A stretch of 16,967 nt of DNA. Source: Actinomycetes bacterium (GTDB taxonomy: Bacteria > Actinomycetota > Actinomycetes > Streptosporangiales > Streptosporangiaceae). The stretch lies in NCBI GenBank assembly GCA_025964635.1, contig JAOPYP010000771.1, forward strand, positions 1 through 16,967, given 5' to 3'. Position 1 is the first letter of the stretch, and each line of letters opens with the position of its first letter. Of this stretch, positions 6,100 to 14,800 are shown in pieces. The translations under genes were made by a program, and so were the position numbers. The notes below the pieces were generated by a model, which worked only from the letters and a program-made list of their open reading frames with translations, ran no database searches and was not told the origin of the DNA.

Positions 6100-8448
6100 A
6101 TGAACGAGCGTCTTGTGTCGCCACCGGCTACCCCGGTGCTTGTGGTGAAGACCCAGGGATCCGACCAGACGCTGCGCGCTGGCTCCCAGTACCGCGTCGG
6201 CCGTGATCCGCAGTCCGACATCGTGATCAACGACTCCCGGGTCTCCTGGCGGCACGCCGTGCTGCGGGTCGACCGGGACTCGTGGGTCCTCGAGGACGCC
6301 GGGAGCACCAACGGGACCTTCCTGGGGACCCGGCGCATCGGCAAGGTGGAGATCAGCCAGAACTGCATCCTGCGGCTCGGTCATCCCGAGGACGGCCCGG
6401 TGATGATGTGCTCGGTGAACCGGGGTGGCGCCGGGAGCACCGCCCTGAGCAGCGGGGTGAGCAGCGTGGACCGCCGTCCCACCTCGGTGATGCGCGCACC
6501 CACCCGGCTGCTGCGCATCGGCCGGGACCCCGGCAACGATCTGGTGGTTCCCGACCTCAGCGTGTCCCGGGAGCATGCCGAACTGCGCAACCTCGGTGAC
6601 GGCCGGTACGAGATCGCCGATCTGGGCAGCCACAACGGCACGTTCGTGAACGGCCAGCGGATCACCAGGACCACCACGGTGACCGAGCAGGACCTGATCG
6701 GCATCGGGCGCGCCACCTTCCGCCTGTTCGGTGAGGAACTCCGTGAGTTCATCGACGAAGGCGATGTCTCACTCGTCGCCCAGGACCTCACGGTGCGCCT
6801 GTCCGGCGGCAAGGTCCTGCTGGACCACGTGAGCTTCCCGATCCCCGAGAGATCCCTGGTGGGGGTCATCGGCCCGAGCGGCGCCGGCAAGTCGACCCTG
6901 CTCGGCGCCCTGACCGGCATGCGCCCCGCGACCGAGGGCACCGTCCTGTACGACAACCGTGACCTGTACACCCACTACGCGGAGCTACGGCACCGGATCG
7001 GCCTGGTGCCCCAGGACAACATCCTGCATTCCCAGCTCAAGCCGAAGCGGGCGCTCCGTTACGCCGCCGAGCTGCGGTTTCCCGGCGACACCTCCCGGGC
7101 GGAGCGGGACCGCCGGGTGGATGAGGTCATCGACGAGCTCGCGCTCACCGCCCACTGCGGGACCCGGACCGGCGCCATGTCCGGCGGCCAGCAGAAGCGC
7201 GTCAACGTGGCGCTCGAGCTGCTCACCAAGCCGTCCCTGCTGTTCCTGGACGAGCCCACCTCCGGCCTGGACCCCGGGCTGGACAAGTCCGTCATGGAGC
7301 TGATGAGCGGGCTGGCCAAGGACGGCCGGACCGTCATCATCGTCACGCACAGCGTGGCCAACCTGGGCGTGTGCGACCGCCTGCTCGTCCTGGTCCCGGG
7401 TGGCCGGGTGGCCTTCTACGGCCCGCCCGCCGAGGGCCTCCGCTACTTCGGGAAGACGGAATGGGCCGAGGTCTTCCAGGCCTTCGACGCCGAGCCGGAC
7501 CGGGACTGGGCCGGGGACTTCAAGCGGTCGCCGTACTACGCCGAGCACGTGGCCGGCGGGCTGGCCCAGCAGGTTCCCGAGGGCGCGCGTGAGTCGCCGG
7601 GCCGCCCGCCCGCGCCCCGCGGCCCGATCGCGCAGATCTCCACCCTGTGCCGGCGCTACCTGGCCGTCATCGCCTCCGACCGCAGCTACCTGGCGGTGCT
7701 GGCGATCATGCCTATCGTGATCGGCCTGCTGTTGCGGGCGGTCCCCTCCCCGCAAGGCCTGGCCGGGCGGCCGGGAACCAACGGCGACGCCGAATCCCTG
7801 CTCCTGGTCCTGATCATCGGGGCCTGCTTCATCGGGGCGGCCAACTCGGTCCGCGAGCTCGTCAAGGAACGATCTATCTACGCCCGGGAACGGGCCGCCG
7901 GGCTGTCGTCCGGCACCTACCTGTTCTCCAAAATCGTCGTGCTGGGGGTCATCAGCGGGATTCAGGCGCTGCTGCTGGTGGTCCTGGGCCTGATCGGGCG
8001 GCAGATGCCCGCCCACGGCTCCCTGCTCAAGTCGCTGCCGCTGGTCGAGATAGCCCTCGCGATCGTGGTGCTGTCGCTGGCCTCGATGGCGCTGGGCCTG
8101 CTGGTCTCCTCCTTCGTGAGCACGTCCGAGAAGGCCATGCCGCTGCTGGTCATGCTGGCCATCGCCCAGGTCATCCTGTCCGGCGGGGTGCTGCCCCTCA
8201 ACGGCAAGCTCGGGCTGAACCAGCTGTCCTGGATCGCCCCGTCCCGGTGGGGCTTTGCGTCCACCGCCTCCACCGTCAAGCTGAACGTGATCGCGCCCCC
8301 GGTCGCCGGGCTCCCTGACCCGGTCTGGGACCACAAACCGGCCGTCTGGCTGATTGACATGGGGCTGATGGTGCTGCTCTCCCTGGTGTTCACCCTCATC
8401 GCCTGGCGTCGCCTGGTCGGCCTCAGCCCGGGCCGCAAGCGGCGCTGA
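6100..8448 (+). CDS. FHA-FHA-ABC exporter (ATPase and permease in one chain), Rv1747-like
   Basis: Full ABC half-transporter with two N-terminal phosphothreonine-binding FHA domains, 782 residues, the architecture of M. tuberculosis Rv1747. FHA1 (about 14-105) has GRD (34-36), SRVSWRH (46-52) and STNGTF (69-74). FHA2 (about 136-205) has GRD (141-143), SREH (156-159) and HNGTF (178-182). The linker between them carries T128 and T135 in RRPTSVMRAPTR, placed like the Rv1747 threonines phosphorylated by PknF. The ATPase has Walker A GPSGAGKST (258-266), signature MSGGQQKR (from 360) and Walker B LLFLDEPTSGLDP (D384). From about residue 530 six hydrophobic segments form an ABC2-type membrane domain, including LAVLAIMPIVIGLLL and AMPLLVMLAIAQVIL. 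It probably works as a homodimer exporting an envelope component; Rv1747 is linked to export of cell-wall lipids. It is divergent from the receptor kinase. The pseudokinase-flippase gene follows after 49 bases. Confidence 0.93.
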   Translation: MNERLVSPPATPVLVVKTQGSDQTLRAGSQYRVGRDPQSDIVINDSRVSWRHAVLRVDRDSWVLEDAGSTNGTFLGTRRIGKVEISQNCILRLGHPEDGPVMMCSVNRGGAGSTALSSGVSSVDRRPTSVMRAPTRLLRIGRDPGNDLVVPDLSVSREHAELRNLGDGRYEIADLGSHNGTFVNGQRITRTTTVTEQDLIGIGRATFRLFGEELREFIDEGDVSLVAQDLTVRLSGGKVLLDHVSFPIPERSLVGVIGPSGAGKSTLLGALTGMRPATEGTVLYDNRDLYTHYAELRHRIGLVPQDNILHSQLKPKRALRYAAELRFPGDTSRAERDRRVDEVIDELALTAHCGTRTGAMSGGQQKRVNVALELLTKPSLLFLDEPTSGLDPGLDKSVMELMSGLAKDGRTVIIVTHSVANLGVCDRLLVLVPGGRVAFYGPPAEGLRYFGKTEWAEVFQAFDAEPDRDWAGDFKRSPYYAEHVAGGLAQQVPEGARESPGRPPAPRGPIAQISTLCRRYLAVIASDRSYLAVLAIMPIVIGLLLRAVPSPQGLAGRPGTNGDAESLLLVLIIGACFIGAANSVRELVKERSIYARERAAGLSSGTYLFSKIVVLGVISGIQALLLVVLGLIGRQMPAHGSLLKSLPLVEIALAIVVLSLASMALGLLVSSFVSTSEKAMPLLVMLAIAQVILSGGVLPLNGKLGLNQLSWIAPSRWGFASTASTVKLNVIAPPVAGLPDPVWDHKPAVWLIDMGLMVLLSLVFTLIAWRRLVGLSPGRKRR

Positions 8449-8470
8449 TCAGATCCCGCGCCGCTGCGGC
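8432..8470 (+). terminator. Strong GC hairpin spanning the FHA-ABC stop codon
   Basis: GCCGC-a-AGCGGCGC (8432-8445) pairs perfectly with GCGCCGCT-GCGGC (8458-8470), apart from one bulged A at 8437. This gives 13 base pairs and a 12-base loop. The TGA stop (8446-8448) lies at the start of the loop. A smaller palindrome, CCCGGTCCGGG (8472-8482), follows. There is no U-run. It may be a GC-type terminator, an attenuator setting the ratio of exporter to flippase, or an mRNA-processing or stability element. Confidence 0.5.
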
Positions 8471-8497
8471 TCCCGGTCCGGGTGAAACGATCGTGCG

Positions 8498-11047
8498 GTG
8501 ACGACACCCAAGCGGACGCCGCGGCCACCGCGCCCGCCCGCCCATGGCGAGCCACTCCGGGGGCAGCCGGTCCCTGGTGAGGCCGCCCGTGGTGGTGAGC
8601 CGGCCCGCGGTGAGCCAGCCAGTCCGCAGGGGGCCGGGCCCGCGGGTGCAACACCCGCGGGCGCTGGGACGGTGACCGCGGCGGGGGTGGTCGTCGAGGA
8701 CGATCTGGCGCGCCGGATCCGCCGCCCGGGCGACCTGCTGCGGTGTGCCGCCGCGTTCGCGGGGATTGCCCTGCTGGTCGCGGCCGGCCTGCTGGCCAAG
8801 GCCACCACGTCGGGCGTGGAAACCGACGTGGTGGGGGCGAGCCGCCGGCTGCCGAGCGAGGTGCTGTCCACGCTCCGGGTCGTCGCCATCCTGGTCCTGG
8901 TGCTGCTGCCGGTGGCCCTGGCCATCCGGCAGCTCGTCCGCCGCCAGGCCCGGCGGCTGGCCGAGGCGGTGGCCACCGGCGTCGCGACGGCCGTCGTCGT
9001 CGGCCTCGCCGGTCTCGGGCTGCGCACCGGCCTCGGCGACCAGCTCTACCGTGCGATCGCCATGTCCTCGCCGGGTGCGCGCCACTTTGCGCTGCTGGAT
9101 GGATACCTGGCCGGGCTGGTGGCCTACACCACGATCATCGACCTGAGCGGACGGCCCCGCTGGCGCAACGCGCTGTGGCTGACCCTCGGCGTGTACGCGG
9201 TGGCGAGCCTGGCCACGCTGCGCACCACCGTCCTCTCGGTGCTCATCACGCTCCTGCTGGGCCGGGCGATCGGGCTGGCGGTCCGCTACGCCGCGGGCTC
9301 CATGTCGCAGCGGCCCAGCGGTGAAGCGATCGCCGCCGCGCTCGCCCCGGTCGGCCTGACGGTGACGGAGCTGCGCCGGGTGGACGCGGCGGGCGCGGCC
9401 TCGCGGCGGTACGCGGCGGTTACCCGCGACGGCGGACGCCTCGACGTCCGCGTGTTCGACCGCGACCAGCAGGCGGCGGGCGCGCTTTACCGCGTGTACC
9501 GGCTGGTCCGGCTGCGCGGGCAGGTCTCCAGGCGGGCGCCGCTGACCACGGACCGCGCGGCCGAGCGCACGGCGCTGCTCACGTACGCCGTGGAGGACGC
9601 CGGGGTGCCCACGCCCCGGCTGCGCGCCCTGGTGCGGGCCGGCCCGGAGGCCCTCGTTCTGGCGACGGAGGAGCGCCACGGGACGGCCCTGGCCGACCTG
9701 TCCGGGACGCTGACCGACGCCCAGCTGGAGCTGGTGTGGGACGCCGTGCTCCGGTTGCATGCACACCGGGTCGCGCACCGGTCGCTGACCGCGGACCGGA
9801 TCCTCATCGACGACGCTGGCCAGGTCATCCTGCTCGACCCGGGCATCGGGGACGTGGCCGCCAGCGATCTGCAGCTGCGGCTGGACCTGTCCCAGCTGCT
9901 CGCCGAGCTGGCCGCGCTGGTCGGGCCGGACCGGGCCGCTGACCTGGCGCTGCGCAGAGTCGGGCCGGCTGAGCTGGTGACCCTGGTCCCGCTCCTGCAG
10001 CCGGTGGTGCTGGCCCGGTCCACGCGGTCCACGCTGCGCCGGGACAAGGACGTGCTGCCCGCGCTCCGCAAGCGGCTCCTGGCTACCGCCCCCGATGACG
10101 TACCCGAGGTCCCGCCCGTTCAGCTGGAGCGCATCCGGCTCCGCACCCTGGTCACTCTGGTGGCCACGGTCCTCGCGGGCTACCTGCTGATCGTTCAGCT
10201 CGGGCGGGTCAACTTCGCGACCCTGCTCAGCCAGGCCAACCCGCTCTGGATCCTGGTGGCCCTGGGCCTGTCGGCCCTGACCTACGTGGCCGCGGCGTTG
10301 TCGCTGTCCGGGTTCGTGCCGGGGCGGCTGAACTTCATCCGGACCATGCTGGCCCAGCTGGCCGGCTCGTTCGTCACCCTGGTGACGCCCGCCGCGGTGG
10401 GCGGCGCCGCGCTCAACATCCGCTACCTGCAGCGCAACAAGGTGCCCCCGGCCGTGGCGGCGGCCAGCGTCGGCGTCGTCCAGGTGGTGGCGTTCGTCCT
10501 GCACATCCTTCTCCTGGTCATCTTCGTGGCCATCACCGGCGCGCGGAGTCATTCGCTGCGCCCCCCTACCTGGGTCTACTTCGTGATAGCCGGGCTCGTC
10601 GTGGCGGCGCTCGGGGTCGCGGCGGTGCCGCAGGGCCGCCGGTTGCTCCGGGCCCGGCTCGCGCCGGCCCTCGGGCAGGTGCTGCCCCGGCTGCTCGAGG
10701 TGCTCCAGCAGCCGCGGAAACTGGCCGAGGGCCTCGGCGGCGCGCTCATGCTCACCGCCTGCTACATCGTCTGCCTGGACGCCTGCGTGCGCGCGTTCGG
10801 CGGGTCCCTTGCGCTCACCAGCGCGGCCGTGGTGTACCTGACCGGAAGCGCGCTGGGCTCCCTGGTCCCCACCCCCGGGGGGCTCGGTGCGGTCGAAGCC
10901 GCGCTGGCGGCCGGGCTGACGGCGACGGGGATGGCGGCGGCCACCGCGGTCAGTGCGGTGCTGCTGTTCCGGCTGCTCACGTTCTGGCTGCCGGTCCCGG
11001 CCGGCTGGGGCGCCTTCACCTACCTTCGCCGGCGGCAGGCCCTCTGA
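8498..11047 (+). CDS. Pseudokinase fused to LPG-synthase-type flippase membrane domain (UPF0104/TIGR00374-like)
   Basis: Large membrane protein, 849 residues from GTG. In order: a Pro/Gly-rich cytoplasmic head (1-65), about six helices (75-265), a soluble kinase-like domain (about 275-515), then about eight helices (545-849) of the lysylphosphatidylglycerol-synthase transmembrane/UPF0104 family, with the hallmark PTPGGLGAVEAAL and TPAAVGGAALN. That family includes the MprF flippase region, so lipid movement across the membrane is the likely role. No MprF-type acyl-transferase domain is present. The kinase-like domain looks dead: the ATP-lysine position reads VRVF (R318), the catalytic loop reads HRSLTADRIL (427-436; D to S, N to R), and DFG reads DPG (447-449). 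It may be a regulatory pseudokinase. The start is uncertain: there is no clear Shine-Dalgarno, and a later GTG near residue 58 is possible. It probably shares an operon with the FHA exporter, subject to the intervening hairpin. Confidence 0.85.
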   Translation: MTTPKRTPRPPRPPAHGEPLRGQPVPGEAARGGEPARGEPASPQGAGPAGATPAGAGTVTAAGVVVEDDLARRIRRPGDLLRCAAAFAGIALLVAAGLLAKATTSGVETDVVGASRRLPSEVLSTLRVVAILVLVLLPVALAIRQLVRRQARRLAEAVATGVATAVVVGLAGLGLRTGLGDQLYRAIAMSSPGARHFALLDGYLAGLVAYTTIIDLSGRPRWRNALWLTLGVYAVASLATLRTTVLSVLITLLLGRAIGLAVRYAAGSMSQRPSGEAIAAALAPVGLTVTELRRVDAAGAASRRYAAVTRDGGRLDVRVFDRDQQAAGALYRVYRLVRLRGQVSRRAPLTTDRAAERTALLTYAVEDAGVPTPRLRALVRAGPEALVLATEERHGTALADLSGTLTDAQLELVWDAVLRLHAHRVAHRSLTADRILIDDAGQVILLDPGIGDVAASDLQLRLDLSQLLAELAALVGPDRAADLALRRVGPAELVTLVPLLQPVVLARSTRSTLRRDKDVLPALRKRLLATAPDDVPEVPPVQLERIRLRTLVTLVATVLAGYLLIVQLGRVNFATLLSQANPLWILVALGLSALTYVAAALSLSGFVPGRLNFIRTMLAQLAGSFVTLVTPAAVGGAALNIRYLQRNKVPPAVAAASVGVVQVVAFVLHILLLVIFVAITGARSHSLRPPTWVYFVIAGLVVAALGVAAVPQGRRLLRARLAPALGQVLPRLLEVLQQPRKLAEGLGGALMLTACYIVCLDACVRAFGGSLALTSAAVVYLTGSALGSLVPTPGGLGAVEAALAAGLTATGMAAATAVSAVLLFRLLTFWLPVPAGWGAFTYLRRRQAL

Positions 11048-11127
11048 GGCCGGCGGGTGCCGTTCGGCGGCTGGTCACGGGACCTTAGTCCCTCGTGCCG
11101 GGCCGCCTCCGGTGGCTCACTGAGGAT

Positions 11128-11673
11128 ATGTTCGCGAGGCACAAGGTCATGCTGAGCATGGGCTTTGCCCAGGCCCGCGCCCGGCTGACCGTGCTGGGCC
11201 ATGGAGGATGGCTGCGCGGCCCGTCGGAGCGGGCCTACGCGCAGGGGCTGGACGGCCTCATCCGGGTGGGGCCGTTCAGCGCGGCGCTCGGCGCCTCCAG
11301 GCTGGTCCGGGTGCAGTTGCTGGAGCCGGTGCCGCGGGACGACACCGTGGTGCTCCCGCTGCGCTGGGAGGCTACCGGGGTGGCCGGGCGGCTGTTCCCG
11401 GTGCTGGACGCCGACCTGGTGCTCACCCCGGGCGGCGAGGAGCGGAGCGCGCTGGCCCTGACCGGCGCGTACCGGCCGCCACTGGACAGCGGGCCGGGAG
11501 CGCTCGACCACGCCCTGCTGAAGCGCGCGGCGGGCACGACGGTCCGGTCGCTGCTGGCCCAGGTCGCGGACTCGATGGCCGCGGGGGAGGGAGACGAGGG
11601 CCTCGCCTCCGCGGCGGAGCCGGGGCGCCCCCCGGCGGCCCGCCGGCCGGCGGTGCCCGGGGCCTCCGCCTGA
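11128..11673 (+). CDS. Small SRPBCC-like protein of unknown function
   Basis: A soluble protein of 181 residues from the ATG at 11128. In-frame alternatives are GTG 11095 (192 aa) and ATG 11149, which has GAGG nine bases upstream. It has no signal peptide or membrane helix. The pattern LIRVGPFSAALGASRLVRVQ, then LPLRWEATGVAGRLFPVLDA, DLVLTP and LALTGAYRPP, with a long C-terminal helix (VRSLLAQVADSM), resembles actinobacterial SRPBCC/START-like proteins with a ligand-binding cavity. No catalytic residues can be named. The last 30 residues are Pro/Ala/Gly-rich and probably disordered. It lies 80 bases after the flippase gene, so cotranscription is plausible; binding a lipid or hydrophobic ligand would fit the context but is speculation. 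Confidence 0.65.
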   Translation: MFARHKVMLSMGFAQARARLTVLGHGGWLRGPSERAYAQGLDGLIRVGPFSAALGASRLVRVQLLEPVPRDDTVVLPLRWEATGVAGRLFPVLDADLVLTPGGEERSALALTGAYRPPLDSGPGALDHALLKRAAGTTVRSLLAQVADSMAAGEGDEGLASAAEPGRPPAARRPAVPGASA

Positions 11674-11690
11674 CGCAGGTCTGACCCAGG

Positions 11691-11760
11691 GCGATCCCGG
11701 GCCTGACCTGGCGGCGATCACCGGGCCTGACCTGGGCGGGCGATCACCGGGCCTGACCTG
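11691..11760 (+). repeat. Three tandem copies of a 21-bp unit in an intergenic gap
   Basis: The unit GCGATCACCGGGCCTGACCTG occurs exactly at 11714-11734 and 11740-11760, and with one base missing (GCGATCCCGGGCCTGACCTG) at 11691-11710. The start-to-start spacing is 23 and 26 bases. A decayed fourth copy may precede it (CTGACGCAGGTCTGACCC, from about 11670). It lies between the SRPBCC-like gene and the FtsX-type operon and is not in a gene. It could be a set of regulator sites or simple slippage. Confidence 0.75.
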
Positions 11761-11812
11761 CGGGCGGACCCGGGAGGAGCCAGGCGATGATCCAGCGCCG
11801 GCCCGGCTTCCC

Positions 11813-11818
11813 TAGGAT
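11813..11818 (+). promoter_or_regulatory. Candidate -10 box just before the FtsX-type permease
   Basis: TAGGAT matches TANNNT and ends eight bases before the ATG at 11827. An in-frame TGA at 11788-11790 and the lack of any other start codon between them fix this start. The preceding Shine-Dalgarno is poor, so a leaderless or near-leaderless mRNA is possible, as proposed for the FHA-ABC gene. No -35 is obvious. Confidence 0.35.
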
Positions 11819-11826
11819 CGCTCACC

Positions 11827-14800
11827 ATGACGGGGCTGCTCGCCGCACTGCGGGGATTGCTGCACCGCGCCGGGATATCACTGAACATCCTGCTGGTCGC
11901 GGTGGTGGCCGTGGCTGCCGTGAGCATCGGGCCCGCCTACTACGCCGCGGCCCAGTCCTCCGTGGTCCAGGACACCGTCGGCACGGCGTCCGCATCAGGC
12001 CGCGGCCTGGAGGTCGCCCAGTCCGGCCCGGCCGGCGCGGTGAGCACGGTTGCCGTCCTGGCCCAGAGCTTGCTCGCCCGGTACCTCGGCGGCCCGGCCA
12101 CGCTGCGGCGGCTCTTCGGGCCGCCCGTGACGGCCGCGGAGACCACGGTGCAGGCCAGTGGCCAGACGATCCCGCTGGTCTACCGCTCCGGCGTGTGCGC
12201 GCACGTGCGCTTCACCTCCGGCCACTGCCCGGGCGCCCCCCGCGAGGTGGCCGTCAGCACATCCCTGGCCTTCCTGCTGCACTGGCACACTGGCCAGCTA
12301 ATCGCCGTGCCGACCTGGGGACACCTGGTCATCACCGGCCAGTACCAGATCACCCTGAGCGCCGCCAGCACCCGGTACTGGTTCGACGCGGGTACCCGGT
12401 ATTTCCCGTACGAGGCGGCGTACGGGCCCCGCCAGTCCGGGACCCCGTACGACGCGATGTTCACCCCGCTGGCCACGATGGCCGCGGTTCCCGGCACCGT
12501 GCAGGGCACCGACTACGCCGACTTCTCCCTGCTCCCGGCGCATCTCACGGGGCCCGATGTGGCGCGGGTGCAGACCGCGGTCACCGGGCTGACGCTGAAC
12601 CGGGAGCTGACGGACCAGGGCGCGACGACGACCACGACCCTGCCGGCCACCCTCGGCACGGTCCGGGCCAGCTGGCGGGCGATCGAAGTACCCGTGGTGC
12701 TGATCACCGCGCAACTGCTCCTGCTGGCCTGGCTGCTGCTGTTCCTGATCGTCGCGGACGCCGCCGAGGCCCGAGGCCCTGAGGTGGCGCTGGCCAAGAT
12801 GCGCGGCCGCGGCCGGTGGCAGACCCTCACGTTCAGCCTGGCCGAGCCGGTCATCCTGCTCGGCGTGGCACTGCCGGCCGGCGTGCTGGCCGGCTGGGGG
12901 ATCACCACCGGGCTCGGGCACATCCTGCTCCGTCCCGGCACCCCGGTCGGGCTGCCCGCGACGTCCTGGCTGGCGGCCGCCGTGGCGACGGCTGGCGGCC
13001 TGGCCGCGGTGGTGGCGGCGGCGCGGCGCACGCTGAGCCGGTCGGTGGTCGAGCAGTGGCAGCGGGCCAGCCGGGGCGCGGCGCAGCGCGGCTGGGTGCT
13101 GGATGCCATCCTCATCACCGCGGCCGTGGCCGGCCTCATCGAGCTGCGGGTCAGCGGCCAGATCGGCTCGGCCCGCCGGGGGGTGCTCGGCCTGCTGCTG
13201 CCCGGGCTGCTCGGCATCGCGGTCGCCGTGGCCGCGTCCCGCCTGCTGATCGTCGCCTGCCGGGCCGGGTTCCGGCCCACCCGGAGCAGCGGCCGGATCG
13301 GGCCATACCTCGCGCTCCGGCACGTGGCCCGCAGGCCCGGCGGGATGCGCACCACGATCGTGCTCGCCACCGCGTTCGCCCTGGCCGGATTCGCGGCCGG
13401 GATCTGGTCGGTCAGCGTGGCCAACATCAGGGCCGTGGCGGACGCGCGGGTCGGCGCGGCCACGGTGCTCTCGGTCACCCCGCCCGCCGGTCACGGCCTG
13501 GCCGCGATCGTGAACCGGATCGACCCGGCCGGCCGGCAGGCCACGGCCGTGGAGGAGTACACCAACCCGTCCGGCAGCGGGGCAGGGCAGGTCCTGCTGG
13601 CGGTTGACCCGCAGCGGTTCGCGCGGATCGCGGCCTGGCGGCCGGGCTGGGCCGCCGGCCGGCCGCTCCGCTCGCTCACCGCCGCGCTGGACCCGCCCGC
13701 CCCGCCGCCGGTCGTGCTGCGCGGGAGCCAGGTGCGGGTCAGCTTCGCCGCCCGGGGAGTCAGGCCCGCGGGCGGCACCCTTATGCTCGACGTGTACGAG
13801 CAGGGGGTCAGCGCGGTCGGGCAGACCCCCGTGTACCTCGGCCCCGTGGCCGGCTCACGAACGGCTACCGCGGCGCTCACCGGCTGCCCGTGCCTGCTGG
13901 CCAACCTGACGATTTCCGCGCCCACGCCGTCAGGTCCCGTGATCAGCCCGGTCACGGTCACCGGATCGGTGACCGTGGCCAGCATCGACGTCCGGTCCGG
14001 CCCTGGCCGGTGGACGCCGGCCGGCGCCGGGCTGACCACGCCGGGCCGGTGGCGGCCCGGAGGCCCCGGAGTCCCGTCCGGCAGCACGCTGCGCCCGGGT
14101 CCCGGGGGCCTGGACTGGTCCTTCAGGTCCCAGCCTGGCGGGAATCCCAGCGCGGTCCCGGCGGACCGGCCGGACCCGCTGCCGGCCATCGTGGCGCGCG
14201 GGGTGGCACCCAGCGGTGCCAGCGTCTTCCAGGCGGACGGGCTGGACGGCAGCCCGCTGATCGTCCGCGCGACCTCGACGGCCTCAGCCATCCCGGGCGC
14301 GCCGGCCAACGGCATCGTCGTGGACCGCACCTACGCGGAACGGGCCGCGGGCGGCACGCCCGCCTACGCCAGCCAGCAAGTGTGGCTGGCCCCCGGGACG
14401 CCGCTGGCCCGGGTGCGTGCTGCGCTGCGCGCGGCCGGGGTGCGGATCAACGGCCTGATGACGGCCAGCTCGGCCCGGGCGCAGCTGATCCGGCAGGGTC
14501 CGGCCCTGGCCACCGTGCTGTTCCTGGCCGATGCGGCCGCCGCCGCGGCACTGGCCGCGGGCGCCGCCATCAGCGGCCTGTACGCGTCGGGCCGCCGGCG
14601 GCGGCACGAGTACGCCGCGCTTCTCGCGAGCCGGGTCCCGCGCCGTTCGATCCGCGCGTCGCTGCTGGCTGAGCAGGCCATCGTGCTGGGCTTCGGTGCG
14701 GTCATCGGGCTGGCCGCCGGTCTCGCGGCCACGCTGCTGGCGGTCCGCAGCGTCCCCGAGTTCATCAGCCAGCCGCAGGCCCCGCCGCTGGATTACCTGC

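Noticed and set aside
5874..6368. 165-residue upstream extension of the kinase reading frame
   Set aside because: It overlaps the exporter's FHA1 coding region antisense, crosses the control region, and has no kinase homology; GTG at 5873 has a GGAGG and gives a normal kinase N-terminus.
8423..10552. 709-residue open frame on the minus strand
   Set aside because: It is antisense to the flippase-pseudokinase gene; its composition (Gln/Gly/Arg/His, no hydrophobic core) is that of a shadow.
8498..11047. Annotation as lysylphosphatidylglycerol synthase (MprF)
   Set aside because: Only the flippase-like membrane region matches; the aminoacyl-transferase domain of MprF is missing.
11691..11760. 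Could the 21-bp repeats be a CRISPR array?
   Set aside because: The gaps between copies are only 3-5 bases, there are no spacers, and no cas genes are present.
11787..12782. Frame starting at ATG 11787 with a good Shine-Dalgarno (GGGAGGAG, 11772-11779)
   Set aside because: It runs out of frame through the FtsX-type permease and encodes no recognisable protein; the permease frame has ten membrane helices. The Shine-Dalgarno is probably chance, though a regulatory upstream start cannot be excluded.
12298..13494. 398-residue open frame on the minus strand
   Set aside because: It is a low-complexity Arg/Gly/Gln shadow of the permease gene.
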